Assembly (NCBI GenBank): GCA_905221115.1
Contig: CAJNBX010000009.1
Location: 1 to 64,000, forward strand
Source: a bacterium
GTDB taxonomy: Bacteria; Bacillota; Bacilli; Lactobacillales; Streptococcaceae
Direction of reading: 5' to 3'
DNA length: 64,000 bases
Part shown: positions 1 through 8,186 of the stretch, piece after piece
Layout: each line of letters starts with the position of its first letter
Numbering within the stretch: the stretch's first letter is position 1
Position numbers and translations under genes: made by a program
The notes under the pieces: generated by a model
Databases searched by the model: none
The model's input: the letters and a program-made list of their open reading frames with translations, nothing else
Told to the model about the DNA's origin: nothing

Positions 1-68
1 CCGTACGGGATTCGAACCCGTGTTACCGCCGTGAAAAGGCGGTGTCTTAACCCCTTGACCAACGGACC
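1..68 (-). tRNA. tRNA-Glu(UUC), 3' end cut by window edge
   Basis: On the minus strand the sequence folds as a tRNA. The 5' acceptor strand is GGTCCGT, the anticodon stem CCGCC/GGCGG encloses the loop TTTTCAC with anticodon TTC (Glu), and the T-arm carries GGTTCGAATCC. The window begins inside the 3' acceptor strand, so only the last few bases are missing. The anticodon makes the identity firm. Confidence 0.95.
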
Positions 69-93
69 AGAGTTGTTGTTTTCAACTCTTACT

Positions 94-121
94 ATTATAC
101 CGGCTTTTTGTTTTTTGTCAA
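94..121 (-). promoter_or_regulatory. Promoter of tRNA-Glu
   Basis: Read on the minus strand there is a perfect -35 TTGACA, a 16-base spacer and a perfect -10 TATAAT, ending 25 bases before the tRNA 5' end. Both consensus boxes are expected for a stable-RNA gene. Confidence 0.85.
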
Positions 122-151
122 CTACTTTTTTTAAACTTTTTTAAGTTAAGT

Positions 152-182
152 AAAAAGAGCCAGAATTGAACCGACTCTTTTA
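152..182 (-). terminator. Terminator of the gltX-cytidine deaminase operon
   Basis: Minus-strand hairpin with arms AAAGAGTCGG and CTGGCTCTTT (one G-U pair), followed by TTTTTAC. It starts directly after the deaminase stop codon. Confidence 0.75.
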
Positions 183-614
183 TTACTTATCAAACTTAGA
201 AGCACGTTCTTCTCCCCACCAATAGGGCATTAGTTCTGCGACTTTAACTGTTTTTCTTGTATCATAGTCCATCATGAATTCTGCATCTTTATTTTCAGCA
301 TTCAGTTCTAAAAGGAATTCTCTACAAGCACCGCAAGGCATGGCTGAACTTCCACCATAAGGTGGTTTGTCTCGAAAGGCTAATACTTTTTTAACCTTAG
401 TTTGTCCTGAAAATTGGTACATATTGAAGAGAGCCGCCCGCTCTGCGCAGAGATGGAAAACACCACAGGTTCCCTCCATACAGAATCCTGTAAATATTTG
501 TCCATCTTCTGCTTCTACTGCAGCTACAACATGATTGGCATAAACAAAGTCTGATACTTCATGTGGATCGTATAGCTTCTGTGCTTCTTCGTACATCTTT
601 TCCCAGATGTCCAT
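183..614 (-). CDS. Cytidine deaminase family protein
   Basis: A 143-residue zinc-dependent deaminase of the cytidine/blasticidin-S deaminase fold. The zinc and catalytic signature is visible as CAE (residues 56-58) and PCGAC (93-97): Cys56, Cys94 and Cys97 would bind Zn and Glu58 would shuttle the proton. The family usually converts cytidine or deoxycytidine to the uridine forms for pyrimidine salvage, but substrate cannot be read from sequence. Cys replaces the His of the more common HAE motif, as in the tetrameric three-Cys class. It starts 13 bp after gltX and shares its terminator, so the two are probably co-transcribed. Length is normal for the family. Confidence 0.85.
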   Translation of the reverse strand: MDIWEKMYEEAQKLYDPHEVSDFVYANHVVAAVEAEDGQIFTGFCMEGTCGVFHLCAERAALFNMYQFSGQTKVKKVLAFRDKPPYGGSSAMPCGACREFLLELNAENKDAEFMMDYDTRKTVKVAELMPYWWGEERASKFDK

Positions 615-627
615 TGTTGCATCCTTC

Positions 628-2088
628 TTATTTAGAGATTTCTTTTAGCATGTTTTCGATATGCTGGATTGATTTTTCACGGCCTAACAAGAAGATCGTA
701 TCTGGTAATTCTGGTCCATGCATTTCACCTGAAACAGCAATACGAATAGGCATGAAAAGATTTTTCCCTTTAATACCTGTTTCTTTTTGAACAGCTTTGA
801 TTTGAGGGAAGATATTTTCTGTCACAAATTCATCATCTGTCATCGCTTCAAGTTTTGCTTTGAAGGCTTCAAGAACTGTTGGGACTGTTTCACCCGCCAT
901 GACTTCGCGCTCTGCTTCTGTCAATTCTGGAAAATCTGAGAAGAAAAGATCTGTCAATGGAATAATTTCATCTACTGATTTCATCTGAGGTTTATAGAGT
1001 TCCACCAATTTTTCAGCCTTATCAGACAATCGGCCTGTTTCCTCTAAGAATGGTTTTGCCATTTCAAAGATAGTTTCTAGGTCTGCATTCTTGATATAAT
1101 CATTGCTCATCCAGTCGAGTTTCTTCTGATCAAAGGCTGCTGGTGACTTGCTGAGGCGGTTTTCATCGAAAAGTTTAATGAGTTCTTCACGAGAGAAGAT
1201 TTCATCTTCGCCACCTGGGTTCCAACCAAGAAGGGCGATAAAGTTAAAGATCGCTTCTGGTAAATAACCTTTTTTACGGTAGTCTTCAATAAACTGAAGG
1301 GTGTTGGTGTCACGTTTAGACAATTTTTTCCCAGTTTCAGAGTTGATGATTAAGGTCATGTGACCGAACTCTGGAGCTTCCCAACCAAGCGCTTCATAAA
1401 CCATAAGCTGTTTTGGTGTATTAGCAATATGGTCGTCTCCACGGATAACGTGGGAGATTTGCATATCATGGTCATCGATGACAACGGCAAAGTTGTAAGT
1501 TGGGTAACCGTCTTTCTTTTGGATAACCCAGTCACCACCGATATTACCACCTTCAAATTCGATATCACCTTTGACCATATCATGCCACTTGTAGATACCT
1601 GACTCATTGACAGCCAAACGAACAGTTGGGATGATCCCTGCTGCTTCACGTTCTGCGATGTAAGCTGCTTTTTCTTCTTCACTCATACCAAGGTATTCAT
1701 TGATGTAGAGTGGTGTTTCGCCAGCTGCTTCTTGGCGTTCGCGTTCAGCTGCCAACTCTTCTTCTGTAACGTAAGATTTGTAGGCTTTTCCCTCAGCTAA
1801 TAGTTGGTCAATGTATTTTTGATACAAGTCCAAACGCTCAGACTGGCGGTAATTTTCATGTGTTTCCGGGCTTTCATCCCAATCCATACCTAACCAACGA
1901 AGGTTTTCAAGCTGTGAACGTTCACCATCCTCGACATGACGTTTACGGTCAGTATCTTCGATACGAATGATAAAAGTTCCACCATGATGACGTGCGTAAA
2001 GGTAGTTGAACAATGCTGTACGGGCATTCCCGATGTGTAGTAGTCCTGTTGGACTTGGTGCGTAACGTACGCGGATATCTTTTGACAT
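628..2088 (-). CDS. gltX: Glutamate--tRNA ligase
   Basis: A 486-residue class I aminoacyl-tRNA synthetase that charges tRNA-Glu. In Gram-positive bacteria lacking GlnRS the same enzyme usually also misacylates tRNA-Gln for later amidation. The HIGH motif appears as HIGN near residue 18 inside [12 protein letters not shown], and the KMSKS loop as KKLSKRD near residue 255. Full length. The ATG is preceded by AGGAG with good spacing and a clear promoter lies upstream. A tRNA-Glu gene lies just downstream, but on its own promoter. Confidence 0.97.
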   Translation of the reverse strand: MSKDIRVRYAPSPTGLLHIGNARTALFNYLYARHHGGTFIIRIEDTDRKRHVEDGERSQLENLRWLGMDWDESPETHENYRQSERLDLYQKYIDQLLAEGKAYKSYVTEEELAAERERQEAAGETPLYINEYLGMSEEEKAAYIAEREAAGIIPTVRLAVNESGIYKWHDMVKGDIEFEGGNIGGDWVIQKKDGYPTYNFAVVIDDHDMQISHVIRGDDHIANTPKQLMVYEALGWEAPEFGHMTLIINSETGKKLSKRDTNTLQFIEDYRKKGYLPEAIFNFIALLGWNPGGEDEIFSREELIKLFDENRLSKSPAAFDQKKLDWMSNDYIKNADLETIFEMAKPFLEETGRLSDKAEKLVELYKPQMKSVDEIIPLTDLFFSDFPELTEAEREVMAGETVPTVLEAFKAKLEAMTDDEFVTENIFPQIKAVQKETGIKGKNLFMPIRIAVSGEMHGPELPDTIFLLGREKSIQHIENMLKEISK

Positions 2089-2134
2089 AGTTTCTCCTAT
2101 AAAGTCTCTAGGCGTCTGCCTTTTTGCTCTCTAT

Positions 2135-2163
2135 ATTATATCACAAGTCTTGGCTGAGTCCAA
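2135..2163 (-). promoter_or_regulatory. Promoter of gltX
   Basis: Minus strand: -35 TTGGAC, 17-base spacer, -10 TATAAT, about 45 bases before the gltX start. No T-box leader fits in the short 5' UTR. Confidence 0.7.
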
Positions 2164-2182
2164 TTTCTATGGATAAAGAGAG

Positions 2183-2210
2183 TAAAAAGAGTGGACAAAC
2201 CACTCTTTTC
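2183..2210 (-). terminator. Terminator of pgi
   Basis: Perfect hairpin: arms AAAAGAGTGG/CCACTCTTTT with a 5-base loop, beginning 10 bases after the pgi stop on the minus strand. Confidence 0.85.
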
Positions 2211-2218
2211 TTCTATTA

Positions 2219-3568
2219 CTATAGACGTGCGTTAAGTTCTTTGCTCAATTCTTCAAATCCTGGTTTTCCAAGAAGGGCGAACATGTTACGTTTGTAAGCT
2301 TCAACACCTGGTTGGTCAAATGGGTTGATGGCATTCAAGTAACCAGAAAGGGCGATAGCCAATTCGAAGAAGTAGATAGTGTAACCAAGAGTGAAGGCAT
2401 CTTGCTCTGGAAGGGTCACGTACATGTTTGGTACGTCACCATCTGTGTGGGCAAGAAGAACACCATCAGTCGCTTTTTTGTTTACAAAGTCAACGTCTTT
2501 TCCTTGAAGGTAACCAAGTCCATCAAGGTCTTCTTCCAAGCTAGGGATAATCACATTTTTACGAGGTTTGTCAACACGGACAACTGTTTCAAACATGATA
2601 CGAGTTCCTTCTTGGATAAATTGACCAAGTGAGTGCAAGTCAGTTGAGAAATTGGCTGAAGTTGGGTAGATACCTTTTTGGTCTTTTCCTTCTGATTCAC
2701 CAGCCAATTGTTTCCACCATTCTGAGAAGTATTGAAGTGATGGCTCATAGTTTACCAAGATCTCAGTTGCATAACCTTTACGGTAAAGGATGTTACGAAC
2801 TGCTGCGTATTGGTAAGCTTCGTTTTCAGAGATTTTATCTGAAGTATAGTCTTTGCGAGCTGCATTCGCACCTTCCATAAGGGCTTTGATGTCAGCTCCT
2901 GATGCTGCAATTGGAAGCAAACCAACGGCTGTCAATACTGAGAAGCGTCCACCGATGTCATCTGGAACAACAAATGTTTCCCAACCGTTAGCATCTGCTT
3001 CAACCTTAACAGCACCTTTTTGGCGGTCAGTTGTTGCATAGATACGCTTGTTTGCTTCTTCTTGACCGTATTTCTTAACCAAGAGTTCTTTGAAAACACG
3101 GAAAGCGATAGCTGGTTCAGTTGTTGTACCTGATTTAGAAATCACGTTTACTGAGAAGTCTTTATCAGCTACGTACTCTACCAAGTCAGCAAGGTAAGTA
3201 GATGAGATTGAGTTTCCTGCGTAAAGGATTTGTGGAGCCTTGCGTTCTTCTTTTGTTTGCAAGTTTGCAAAGTGGTGGTTCAAGAAGTCGATTGCTGCTT
3301 TAGCACCAAGGTAAGATCCACCGATACCGATCACAACCAAAACATCGCTGTCTGACTTGATTTGCTCAGCAGCTTTCAAGATGCGGTCAAATTCTTCGCG
3401 GTCGTAGTTTTCAGGAAGGCCCAACCATCCCAAGAAGTCGCTACCAGCACCAGTTCCTTTACGGATCAATTCATCTGCTGCTGTTACTTGTGATTGCATG
3501 TATTCCACTTCATGTGGTGCAACAAATTTGTCTAAAACTTTTGAATAATCAAATTTAATATGTGACAT
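2219..3568 (-). CDS. pgi: Glucose-6-phosphate isomerase
   Basis: 449 residues from the chosen start ([10 protein letters not shown]); it interconverts glucose-6-P and fructose-6-P in glycolysis. The phosphosugar-binding SIS segments are visible, including [12 protein letters not shown], the SKSGTTTEP stretch that binds the sugar phosphate, and [14 protein letters not shown]. The ATG at 3568 has a strong GGAGG seven bases upstream; a longer in-frame reading to 3625 lacks such a site and would place the promoter inside the gene. The gene is monocistronic, with its own promoter and terminator. A palindromic LacI-family operator lies upstream of its promoter (see 3663). Confidence 0.97.
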   Translation of the reverse strand: MSHIKFDYSKVLDKFVAPHEVEYMQSQVTAADELIRKGTGAGSDFLGWLGLPENYDREEFDRILKAAEQIKSDSDVLVVIGIGGSYLGAKAAIDFLNHHFANLQTKEERKAPQILYAGNSISSTYLADLVEYVADKDFSVNVISKSGTTTEPAIAFRVFKELLVKKYGQEEANKRIYATTDRQKGAVKVEADANGWETFVVPDDIGGRFSVLTAVGLLPIAASGADIKALMEGANAARKDYTSDKISENEAYQYAAVRNILYRKGYATEILVNYEPSLQYFSEWWKQLAGESEGKDQKGIYPTSANFSTDLHSLGQFIQEGTRIMFETVVRVDKPRKNVIIPSLEEDLDGLGYLQGKDVDFVNKKATDGVLLAHTDGDVPNMYVTLPEQDAFTLGYTIYFFELAIALSGYLNAINPFDQPGVEAYKRNMFALLGKPGFEELSKELNARL

Positions 3569-3596
3569 GTTATTCCTCCAATATTTCTTCTTTTCT

Positions 3597-3625
3597 ATCA
3601 TAACGCTTACCTTCGTTTTTTTCAA
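3597..3625 (-). promoter_or_regulatory. Promoter of pgi
   Basis: Minus strand: -35 TTGAAA, 17-base spacer, -10 TATGAT, followed by a short 5' UTR with GGAGG. The spacer contains GGTAAGCGTTA, which resembles a cre site with two mismatches. Confidence 0.7.
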
Positions 3626-3662
3626 GTTTTTTTGTCGAATTTCTCCAATTTTTATCAGAATT

Positions 3663-3674
3663 CAAACGTTTGCG
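3663..3674. promoter_or_regulatory. MalR/CcpA-type operator upstream of pgi
   Basis: CAAACGTTTGCG is identical over these 12 bases to the malQ operator at 33730. It sits about 38 bp upstream of the pgi -35 box, a position more typical of activation than of repression. Binding by MalR or CcpA is inferred from the match only. Confidence 0.55.
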
Positions 3675-3704
3675 TAAAAATCCCACATTCCAAAAATTTT
3701 GAAA

Positions 3705-3741
3705 AAATAAAAGAAAGAACGACTAGATGTTCCAGTCGTTA
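3705..3741 (-). terminator. Terminator of the amidotransferase gene
   Basis: Minus-strand hairpin AACGACT/AGTCGTT with a 9-base loop, followed by a T-rich tract. The stop codon of the gene lies inside the stem. Confidence 0.65.
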
Positions 3742-4428
3742 CAGTTCATTCAATAAATACTCAAATAATTCTAAATTACCATTCTCTTCATTAACCAGAA
3801 ACTCTGGATGCCACTGCAAACCGATAATGCGGTGCTCGTCGATAGACTCAATCGCTTCGATGGTTTGGTCTCTTGGATCAATAGCAGTTACACGGAAATT
3901 AGGTGCCAAATCTTTAATGCTTTGACGATGGACGGAGTTGACTTGACTTTCTTTTCCAAATAGCTTAGCCACCACGCTTCCTTCTACTGTCTCAATAGAA
4001 TGAGATGTTCCGAAAGGCAGACCTTGCCAGTGACCTTCGATTTCTTGATTGAGGGTCCCACCAAAAGCAACATTGACAAGTTGAACACCACGACAGATTG
4101 CCATAATTGGTTTATTCTGACGAAGTGCTTCTTTCAAGAGTGCCAATTCAAATTCGTCACGGACCAGATTGTAATCATCACTCTCGATGGTCTTTTTCTC
4201 TCCATAAAACTGAGGGTGGACATTTTGGCCTCCTGTCAAAATGAGTTTGTCAATCATTTCCACATAATCGCGTACAACTGACTCATCACCAACAGGAATG
4301 ACTAAAGGGAGACCGCCGACTTGACGAATGCTCTCTGCGAATCTACAAGATACAGATGAATGAATGTTTTTACCTTCTGCGTCTACGGGACATAGATTTG
4401 CAGCAACTCCTACAACCGTTCTAGCCAT
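3739..4428 (-). CDS. Class I glutamine amidotransferase-like (peptidase C26) protein
   Basis: 229 residues from the ATG at 4428, which has AGGAGA eight bases upstream. The family comprises gamma-glutamyl hydrolases such as PuuD (gamma-glutamyl-GABA hydrolase). The nucleophile elbow is AICRGVQLVNVAFGG with the catalytic Cys, and the His-Glu pair is in GLQWHPEF near the C-terminus. No synthetase partner domain is attached. Substrate cannot be told from sequence. It appears to be a single-gene unit with its own terminator. Confidence 0.85.
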   Translation of the reverse strand: MARTVVGVAANLCPVDAEGKNIHSSVSCRFAESIRQVGGLPLVIPVGDESVVRDYVEMIDKLILTGGQNVHPQFYGEKKTIESDDYNLVRDEFELALLKEALRQNKPIMAICRGVQLVNVAFGGTLNQEIEGHWQGLPFGTSHSIETVEGSVVAKLFGKESQVNSVHRQSIKDLAPNFRVTAIDPRDQTIEAIESIDEHRIIGLQWHPEFLVNEENGNLELFEYLLNEL

Positions 4429-4534
4429 GATGTCTCTCCTTTCGAATGTTAACGATAGTCCTATCATATCACTCAAAATGCCTTTCGTCTAATATGTTTT
4501 TTTTAAGGCTGTGATAAATATTTTTTATGGACAA

Positions 4535-4566
4535 GAAAAAGCTGCCCGCATAGGACAACTTTTTTC
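4535..4566 (-). terminator. Terminator of the patA-patB operon
   Basis: Minus-strand hairpin AGTTGTCC/GGGCAGCT (two G-U pairs, 5-base loop) followed by TTTTTCTT, starting immediately after the patB stop. Confidence 0.75.
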
Positions 4567-6333
4567 TTATTCAAAGACAAATTGATTGTGATAGAGTTCT
4601 GAATAGAATCCACCTAGCTTCAAGAGTTCATGGTGGTTACCACGTTCAATGACTTCTCCATCTTTAAGGACAATAATCTGATCAGCATTGAGGATGGTTT
4701 TCAAGCGGTGGGCAATGACGAAACTGGTTCTGCCTGCTACAACCGCCTCCATGGCATGCTGAATCTTGCTTTCTGTCACTGTATCTACATTTGAAGTTGC
4801 TTCATCGAGAATGAGAACTTCTGGATCTGTCATCAGGGTTCGAGCTATGGAAATCAATTGCTTCTGCCCTGTCGAGAAGATGCTCTGGTCATCATCGATA
4901 AGGGTATCGTATTTATCAGGCAAACTTTCGATATAGTCGTGAATGTGGGTTGCCTTGGCTGCTGCCTCAACCATTTCTTGACTAGCATCTGGCACACCAA
5001 AACGAATATTGTCTCGAATCGTTCCGCTAAATAAGACCGAATCTTGTAAGACAATTCCCACCTTGCTTCTAAGACTATCTAAGTCATAGTCACGAATGTC
5101 TTTACCATCAAAATAAATCCCACCAGCATCAACATCATAAAAGCGATTGATGAGGTTCATAATAGTCGTTTTCCCTGACCCTGTCGGCCCAACAACCGCT
5201 GTCATCTGGCCTTTCGGAGCGGAAATGCTGACATCTTTCAAAATAGGTTTATCAGGCAAGTATGAAAAATCAATATGACTAATTTCAACACCTTCTTGCA
5301 ACTTAGTGAAGATTGGAGCCTTTTCAGGTCGGATTTCTTCCTCTGCATCAAACATTTCCTGAATCCGTTCAGCCCCCGTAAAGGCTAACTGAAGGCTCCC
5401 CCAACTAGCCGCAACTTGAATAATAGGCTGGTAGTACTGCTGAGAAAATTGGGCGAACATAACAATCAAACCTAGGGCTGTACTTGTTTCAATAGCCTTA
5501 TCATTCAGTAGAACAGCTGAACCAGCAAAGATAACGATGGCTGTGTTGACCAGGCTCATCCCATTCATGACAGGAAAAAGAATTCCTGAGAACATCCTTC
5601 CTTTAAAGGTCGCCTTGCGCACGCGCTCATTTTGTTCAAGAAATCCTGCCATCATATCCTCTTGAATTCCTTGCACAATCACGGCTTTTTGGCCTGAAAT
5701 ACTCTCGTCCATATAGGCGTTGAGCTTCCCTACCTCTTTCTGCTGGAGGTTGGTATATTTCCGTGCCATTTTTACGATGAAAATCAGCATGAGGAAGGCA
5801 ACTGGTGTGCTGGCGATAGTGATGAGGGCCAGCGTCACATTTCTCGAAAACATGACAAGAATCAGACCAATGTATAAAACAATATTGCTCATGACCTGAA
5901 TCAAGCTTTCGTTAAAGGCTTGGAGGATATTATCCAAATCACTGGTAAAACGAGATAAGATATCGCCATCTTGTCGGCGGTCAAAGAAAGAAACCGTCAA
6001 GCGAGCAAGCTTACCGAAGAGGCCTTTGCGCATCTCGTTGGTCGATTCTGCAATCACGCGCGTCATGAGACACATGTATATCACACTAGAGATAAAGAGA
6101 ACCAAAACCAGCAGGCCAAGATTGACCATAATTCCTGATAAACTTTGCCAAACAAGTTCTGGATTGCCATTTTGATAAGCTTGAACTAAATTAGCTAGCT
6201 GCGTCACTGCTTGTCCAGAAAAGACCGGAAAGAGGGCTTGGGCAAGAGTCGCTAGAACAATCATCAGGATAACAACTACAAATGATAGCTTATAGACTTT
6301 AAAATAATTCCAAAAAAATTGAACTGTCTTCAT
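4567..6333 (-). CDS. patB: ABC multidrug exporter subunit PatB
   Basis: 588 residues: six-helix transmembrane domain (about 1-310) followed by a nucleotide-binding domain (about 345-588). Walker A is GPTGSGKTT, Walker B with the catalytic Glu is VLILDEATSNVD, and the H-loop is VIAHR. The signature is STGQKQL instead of LSGGQ. With PatA it forms a heterodimeric exporter known in pneumococcus for fluoroquinolone and dye efflux. The ATG at 6333 follows the patA stop by one base and has GGAGG upstream. PatB supplies the intact catalytic Glu and H-loop; its partner has substitutions there. Confidence 0.93.
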   Translation of the reverse strand: MKTVQFFWNYFKVYKLSFVVVILMIVLATLAQALFPVFSGQAVTQLANLVQAYQNGNPELVWQSLSGIMVNLGLLVLVLFISSVIYMCLMTRVIAESTNEMRKGLFGKLARLTVSFFDRRQDGDILSRFTSDLDNILQAFNESLIQVMSNIVLYIGLILVMFSRNVTLALITIASTPVAFLMLIFIVKMARKYTNLQQKEVGKLNAYMDESISGQKAVIVQGIQEDMMAGFLEQNERVRKATFKGRMFSGILFPVMNGMSLVNTAIVIFAGSAVLLNDKAIETSTALGLIVMFAQFSQQYYQPIIQVAASWGSLQLAFTGAERIQEMFDAEEEIRPEKAPIFTKLQEGVEISHIDFSYLPDKPILKDVSISAPKGQMTAVVGPTGSGKTTIMNLINRFYDVDAGGIYFDGKDIRDYDLDSLRSKVGIVLQDSVLFSGTIRDNIRFGVPDASQEMVEAAAKATHIHDYIESLPDKYDTLIDDDQSIFSTGQKQLISIARTLMTDPEVLILDEATSNVDTVTESKIQHAMEAVVAGRTSFVIAHRLKTILNADQIIVLKDGEVIERGNHHELLKLGGFYSELYHNQFVFE

Positions 6334-6334
6334 T

Positions 6335-8041
6335 TTACTCCTCCTTTCCTTTCTGTGTTTCATAGATTTCACGATAAACAGCATTGTTGGCAACCAAGTC
6401 TGCATGCGTCCCTTGACCAATCAATCGTCCTTGATCTAGAACCAAGATTTTATCTGCATGAACAACCGAGCTAATCTTTTGAGCGATGATAATGGTTGTC
6501 GTCCCTTTCAAGTCCTTATTCAAGGCTTCTTGAACCAGGCGCTCTGACTTGGCATCCAAGGCCGAGGTCGAATCGTCAAAAATCAGAATACGTGGATTGC
6601 TGACAATTCCACGGGCAATCGACATCCGTTGTTTTTGCCCACCAGAAAAATTGGTTCCCCGTTCCTCAACTGGACTTTCAAAGGTTTTCTCCATACGATG
6701 AATGAATTCACTAGCCTGGGCAATATTGGCTGCGCGCTCCATTTCAAATAGAGTAGCGTCTCCCTTACCCTGTCTCAAGTTATCTGCAATCGTTCCACTG
6801 AAAAGAATGGCACGTTGAAGAACGATAGAAACTGTTTTACGCAGGGTTCCCTCACTCACTTCTCGAATATCCTTGCCTCCGATTTTGATAGCCCCTTCCT
6901 GTGGGTCAAAGAGGCGTGGAATCAATTGAGCCAAGGTTGATTTTCCTGCACCAGTCGCTCCAACGACACCAACCATCTGACCAGGTTCAATAGTAAAGCT
7001 CACATCTTTCAGCATTGGTTCCTTGTCCATTGGATAGGTAAAGGTCACATTTTCAAAGCTAAGACTGCCGACCAACTCTTCATCTGGGACATCCTTGAAG
7101 GTCATGGCTGGCTCTGCGTCCAGAATTTCTCGAATACGACGCATGGAAATCATGGCACGACTGACAGAATTTCCCAAAAATCCAACCATAACAATGGTAA
7201 AGATAATCTGGCTTAGGTAATTGACAAAGGAAGCAATGGAGCCAACAACTGACGGATCCGACTGAACCATCCCTGCAACTAACCAAATAGAGAGGAATAC
7301 CGCCCCATAGCCGACCAACATCATGAAAGGTTCCACTACTGAAAAGGCATAGCCTATATAAAGATTTTGACCGAGAAGCTCGTCCGAGACCTCTGTAAAC
7401 TTAGCAAACTGCTCTTTTTCTTGGACAAAGGACTTGACCACACGAACACCGCGCAGATTCTCCTTAGCAATGGCATTGATGCGCTCAAGAAGGGTTTGAA
7501 ACTTGGCAAAACGAGGACCCATCATCCCCATCATGACAGCAGTCAAACCAAAAATTAAGACTACCATGAGAACAATCACCCACCACAGAGAAGGTAAGGT
7601 TTGAACCGCCAGGATAAACGAACCGATGAACAAGAGGGGAAGTCTGAAAAGAATTTGGAAGGTCATCATGACGACGTTCTGAATCTGGTTGATATCATTT
7701 GTCATTCGAACGACTAGATTTCCCGCATTAAATTGTTCAATATTGGCATAAGAAAAGGTTTGGATTTTACGGAAGGCATCCTCTCGAAGGTCGGATGAAA
7801 CTCCTTGAGCAATATAGGCTGCAAGGATAACATTGAGCCCACCAGCAACCAGACCAACCAAGGCCACACCAATCAACCAAGCCCCGATACTATAAATAGC
7901 TTCATATTTTCCAGCAAGGAGGGCGTCTAACACTTCCTGCAGATAACGCGGTTGCAAAAGTGAACTAGCAACCATCAAGCCTGTCATCAGGAGCGAAGCT
8001 AAGGCCTGCCACTTGTAGGTTTTTATTTTCTGAATTAGCAT
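6335..8041 (-). CDS. patA: ABC multidrug exporter subunit PatA
   Basis: 568 residues: transmembrane domain (about 1-300) plus nucleotide-binding domain. Walker A GATGAGKST and signature FSGGQKQRMS are canonical, but Walker B reads ILIFDDSTSALD with Asp in the catalytic Glu position, and the H-loop reads IIAQK with Gln for His. This pattern marks the degenerate half of heterodimeric exporters such as LmrCD, BmrCD and TM287/288. It is first in a two-gene operon with patB and is preceded by a terminator-like leader hairpin that in pneumococcus acts as an attenuator. Confidence 0.93.
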   Translation of the reverse strand: MLIQKIKTYKWQALASLLMTGLMVASSLLQPRYLQEVLDALLAGKYEAIYSIGAWLIGVALVGLVAGGLNVILAAYIAQGVSSDLREDAFRKIQTFSYANIEQFNAGNLVVRMTNDINQIQNVVMMTFQILFRLPLLFIGSFILAVQTLPSLWWVIVLMVVLIFGLTAVMMGMMGPRFAKFQTLLERINAIAKENLRGVRVVKSFVQEKEQFAKFTEVSDELLGQNLYIGYAFSVVEPFMMLVGYGAVFLSIWLVAGMVQSDPSVVGSIASFVNYLSQIIFTIVMVGFLGNSVSRAMISMRRIREILDAEPAMTFKDVPDEELVGSLSFENVTFTYPMDKEPMLKDVSFTIEPGQMVGVVGATGAGKSTLAQLIPRLFDPQEGAIKIGGKDIREVSEGTLRKTVSIVLQRAILFSGTIADNLRQGKGDATLFEMERAANIAQASEFIHRMEKTFESPVEERGTNFSGGQKQRMSIARGIVSNPRILIFDDSTSALDAKSERLVQEALNKDLKGTTTIIIAQKISSVVHADKILVLDQGRLIGQGTHADLVANNAVYREIYETQKGKEE

Positions 8042-8045
8042 ACTT

Positions 8046-8092
8046 TCTCCTTAAAAAATAGACAAAAGGGAGCGACAATGTGTCAGCTCCTT
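8046..8092 (-). promoter_or_regulatory. Transcription attenuator in the patA leader
   Basis: Between promoter and start the leader folds into GGAGC-T-GACA / TGTC-GCTCC with a 3-base loop, followed by CTTTTGTCTATTTTTT. This is an intrinsic terminator located before the patA start codon. In S. pneumoniae disruption of the equivalent structure is known to give constitutive patAB overexpression. Here the stem looks intact. Confidence 0.75.
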
Positions 8093-8114
8093 CTCATTCT
8101 GTTTGTGTGATGTT

Positions 8115-8143
8115 ATTCTAGCAAAAAAGTGGGGGATTGTCAA
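8115..8143 (-). promoter_or_regulatory. Promoter of patA-patB
   Basis: Minus strand: perfect -35 TTGACA, 17-base spacer, -10 TAGAAT. Confidence 0.8.
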
Positions 8144-8186
8144 AGAAGTCTCCTTGATACAGCTAGAATGACTAGTAATTTTCTCT

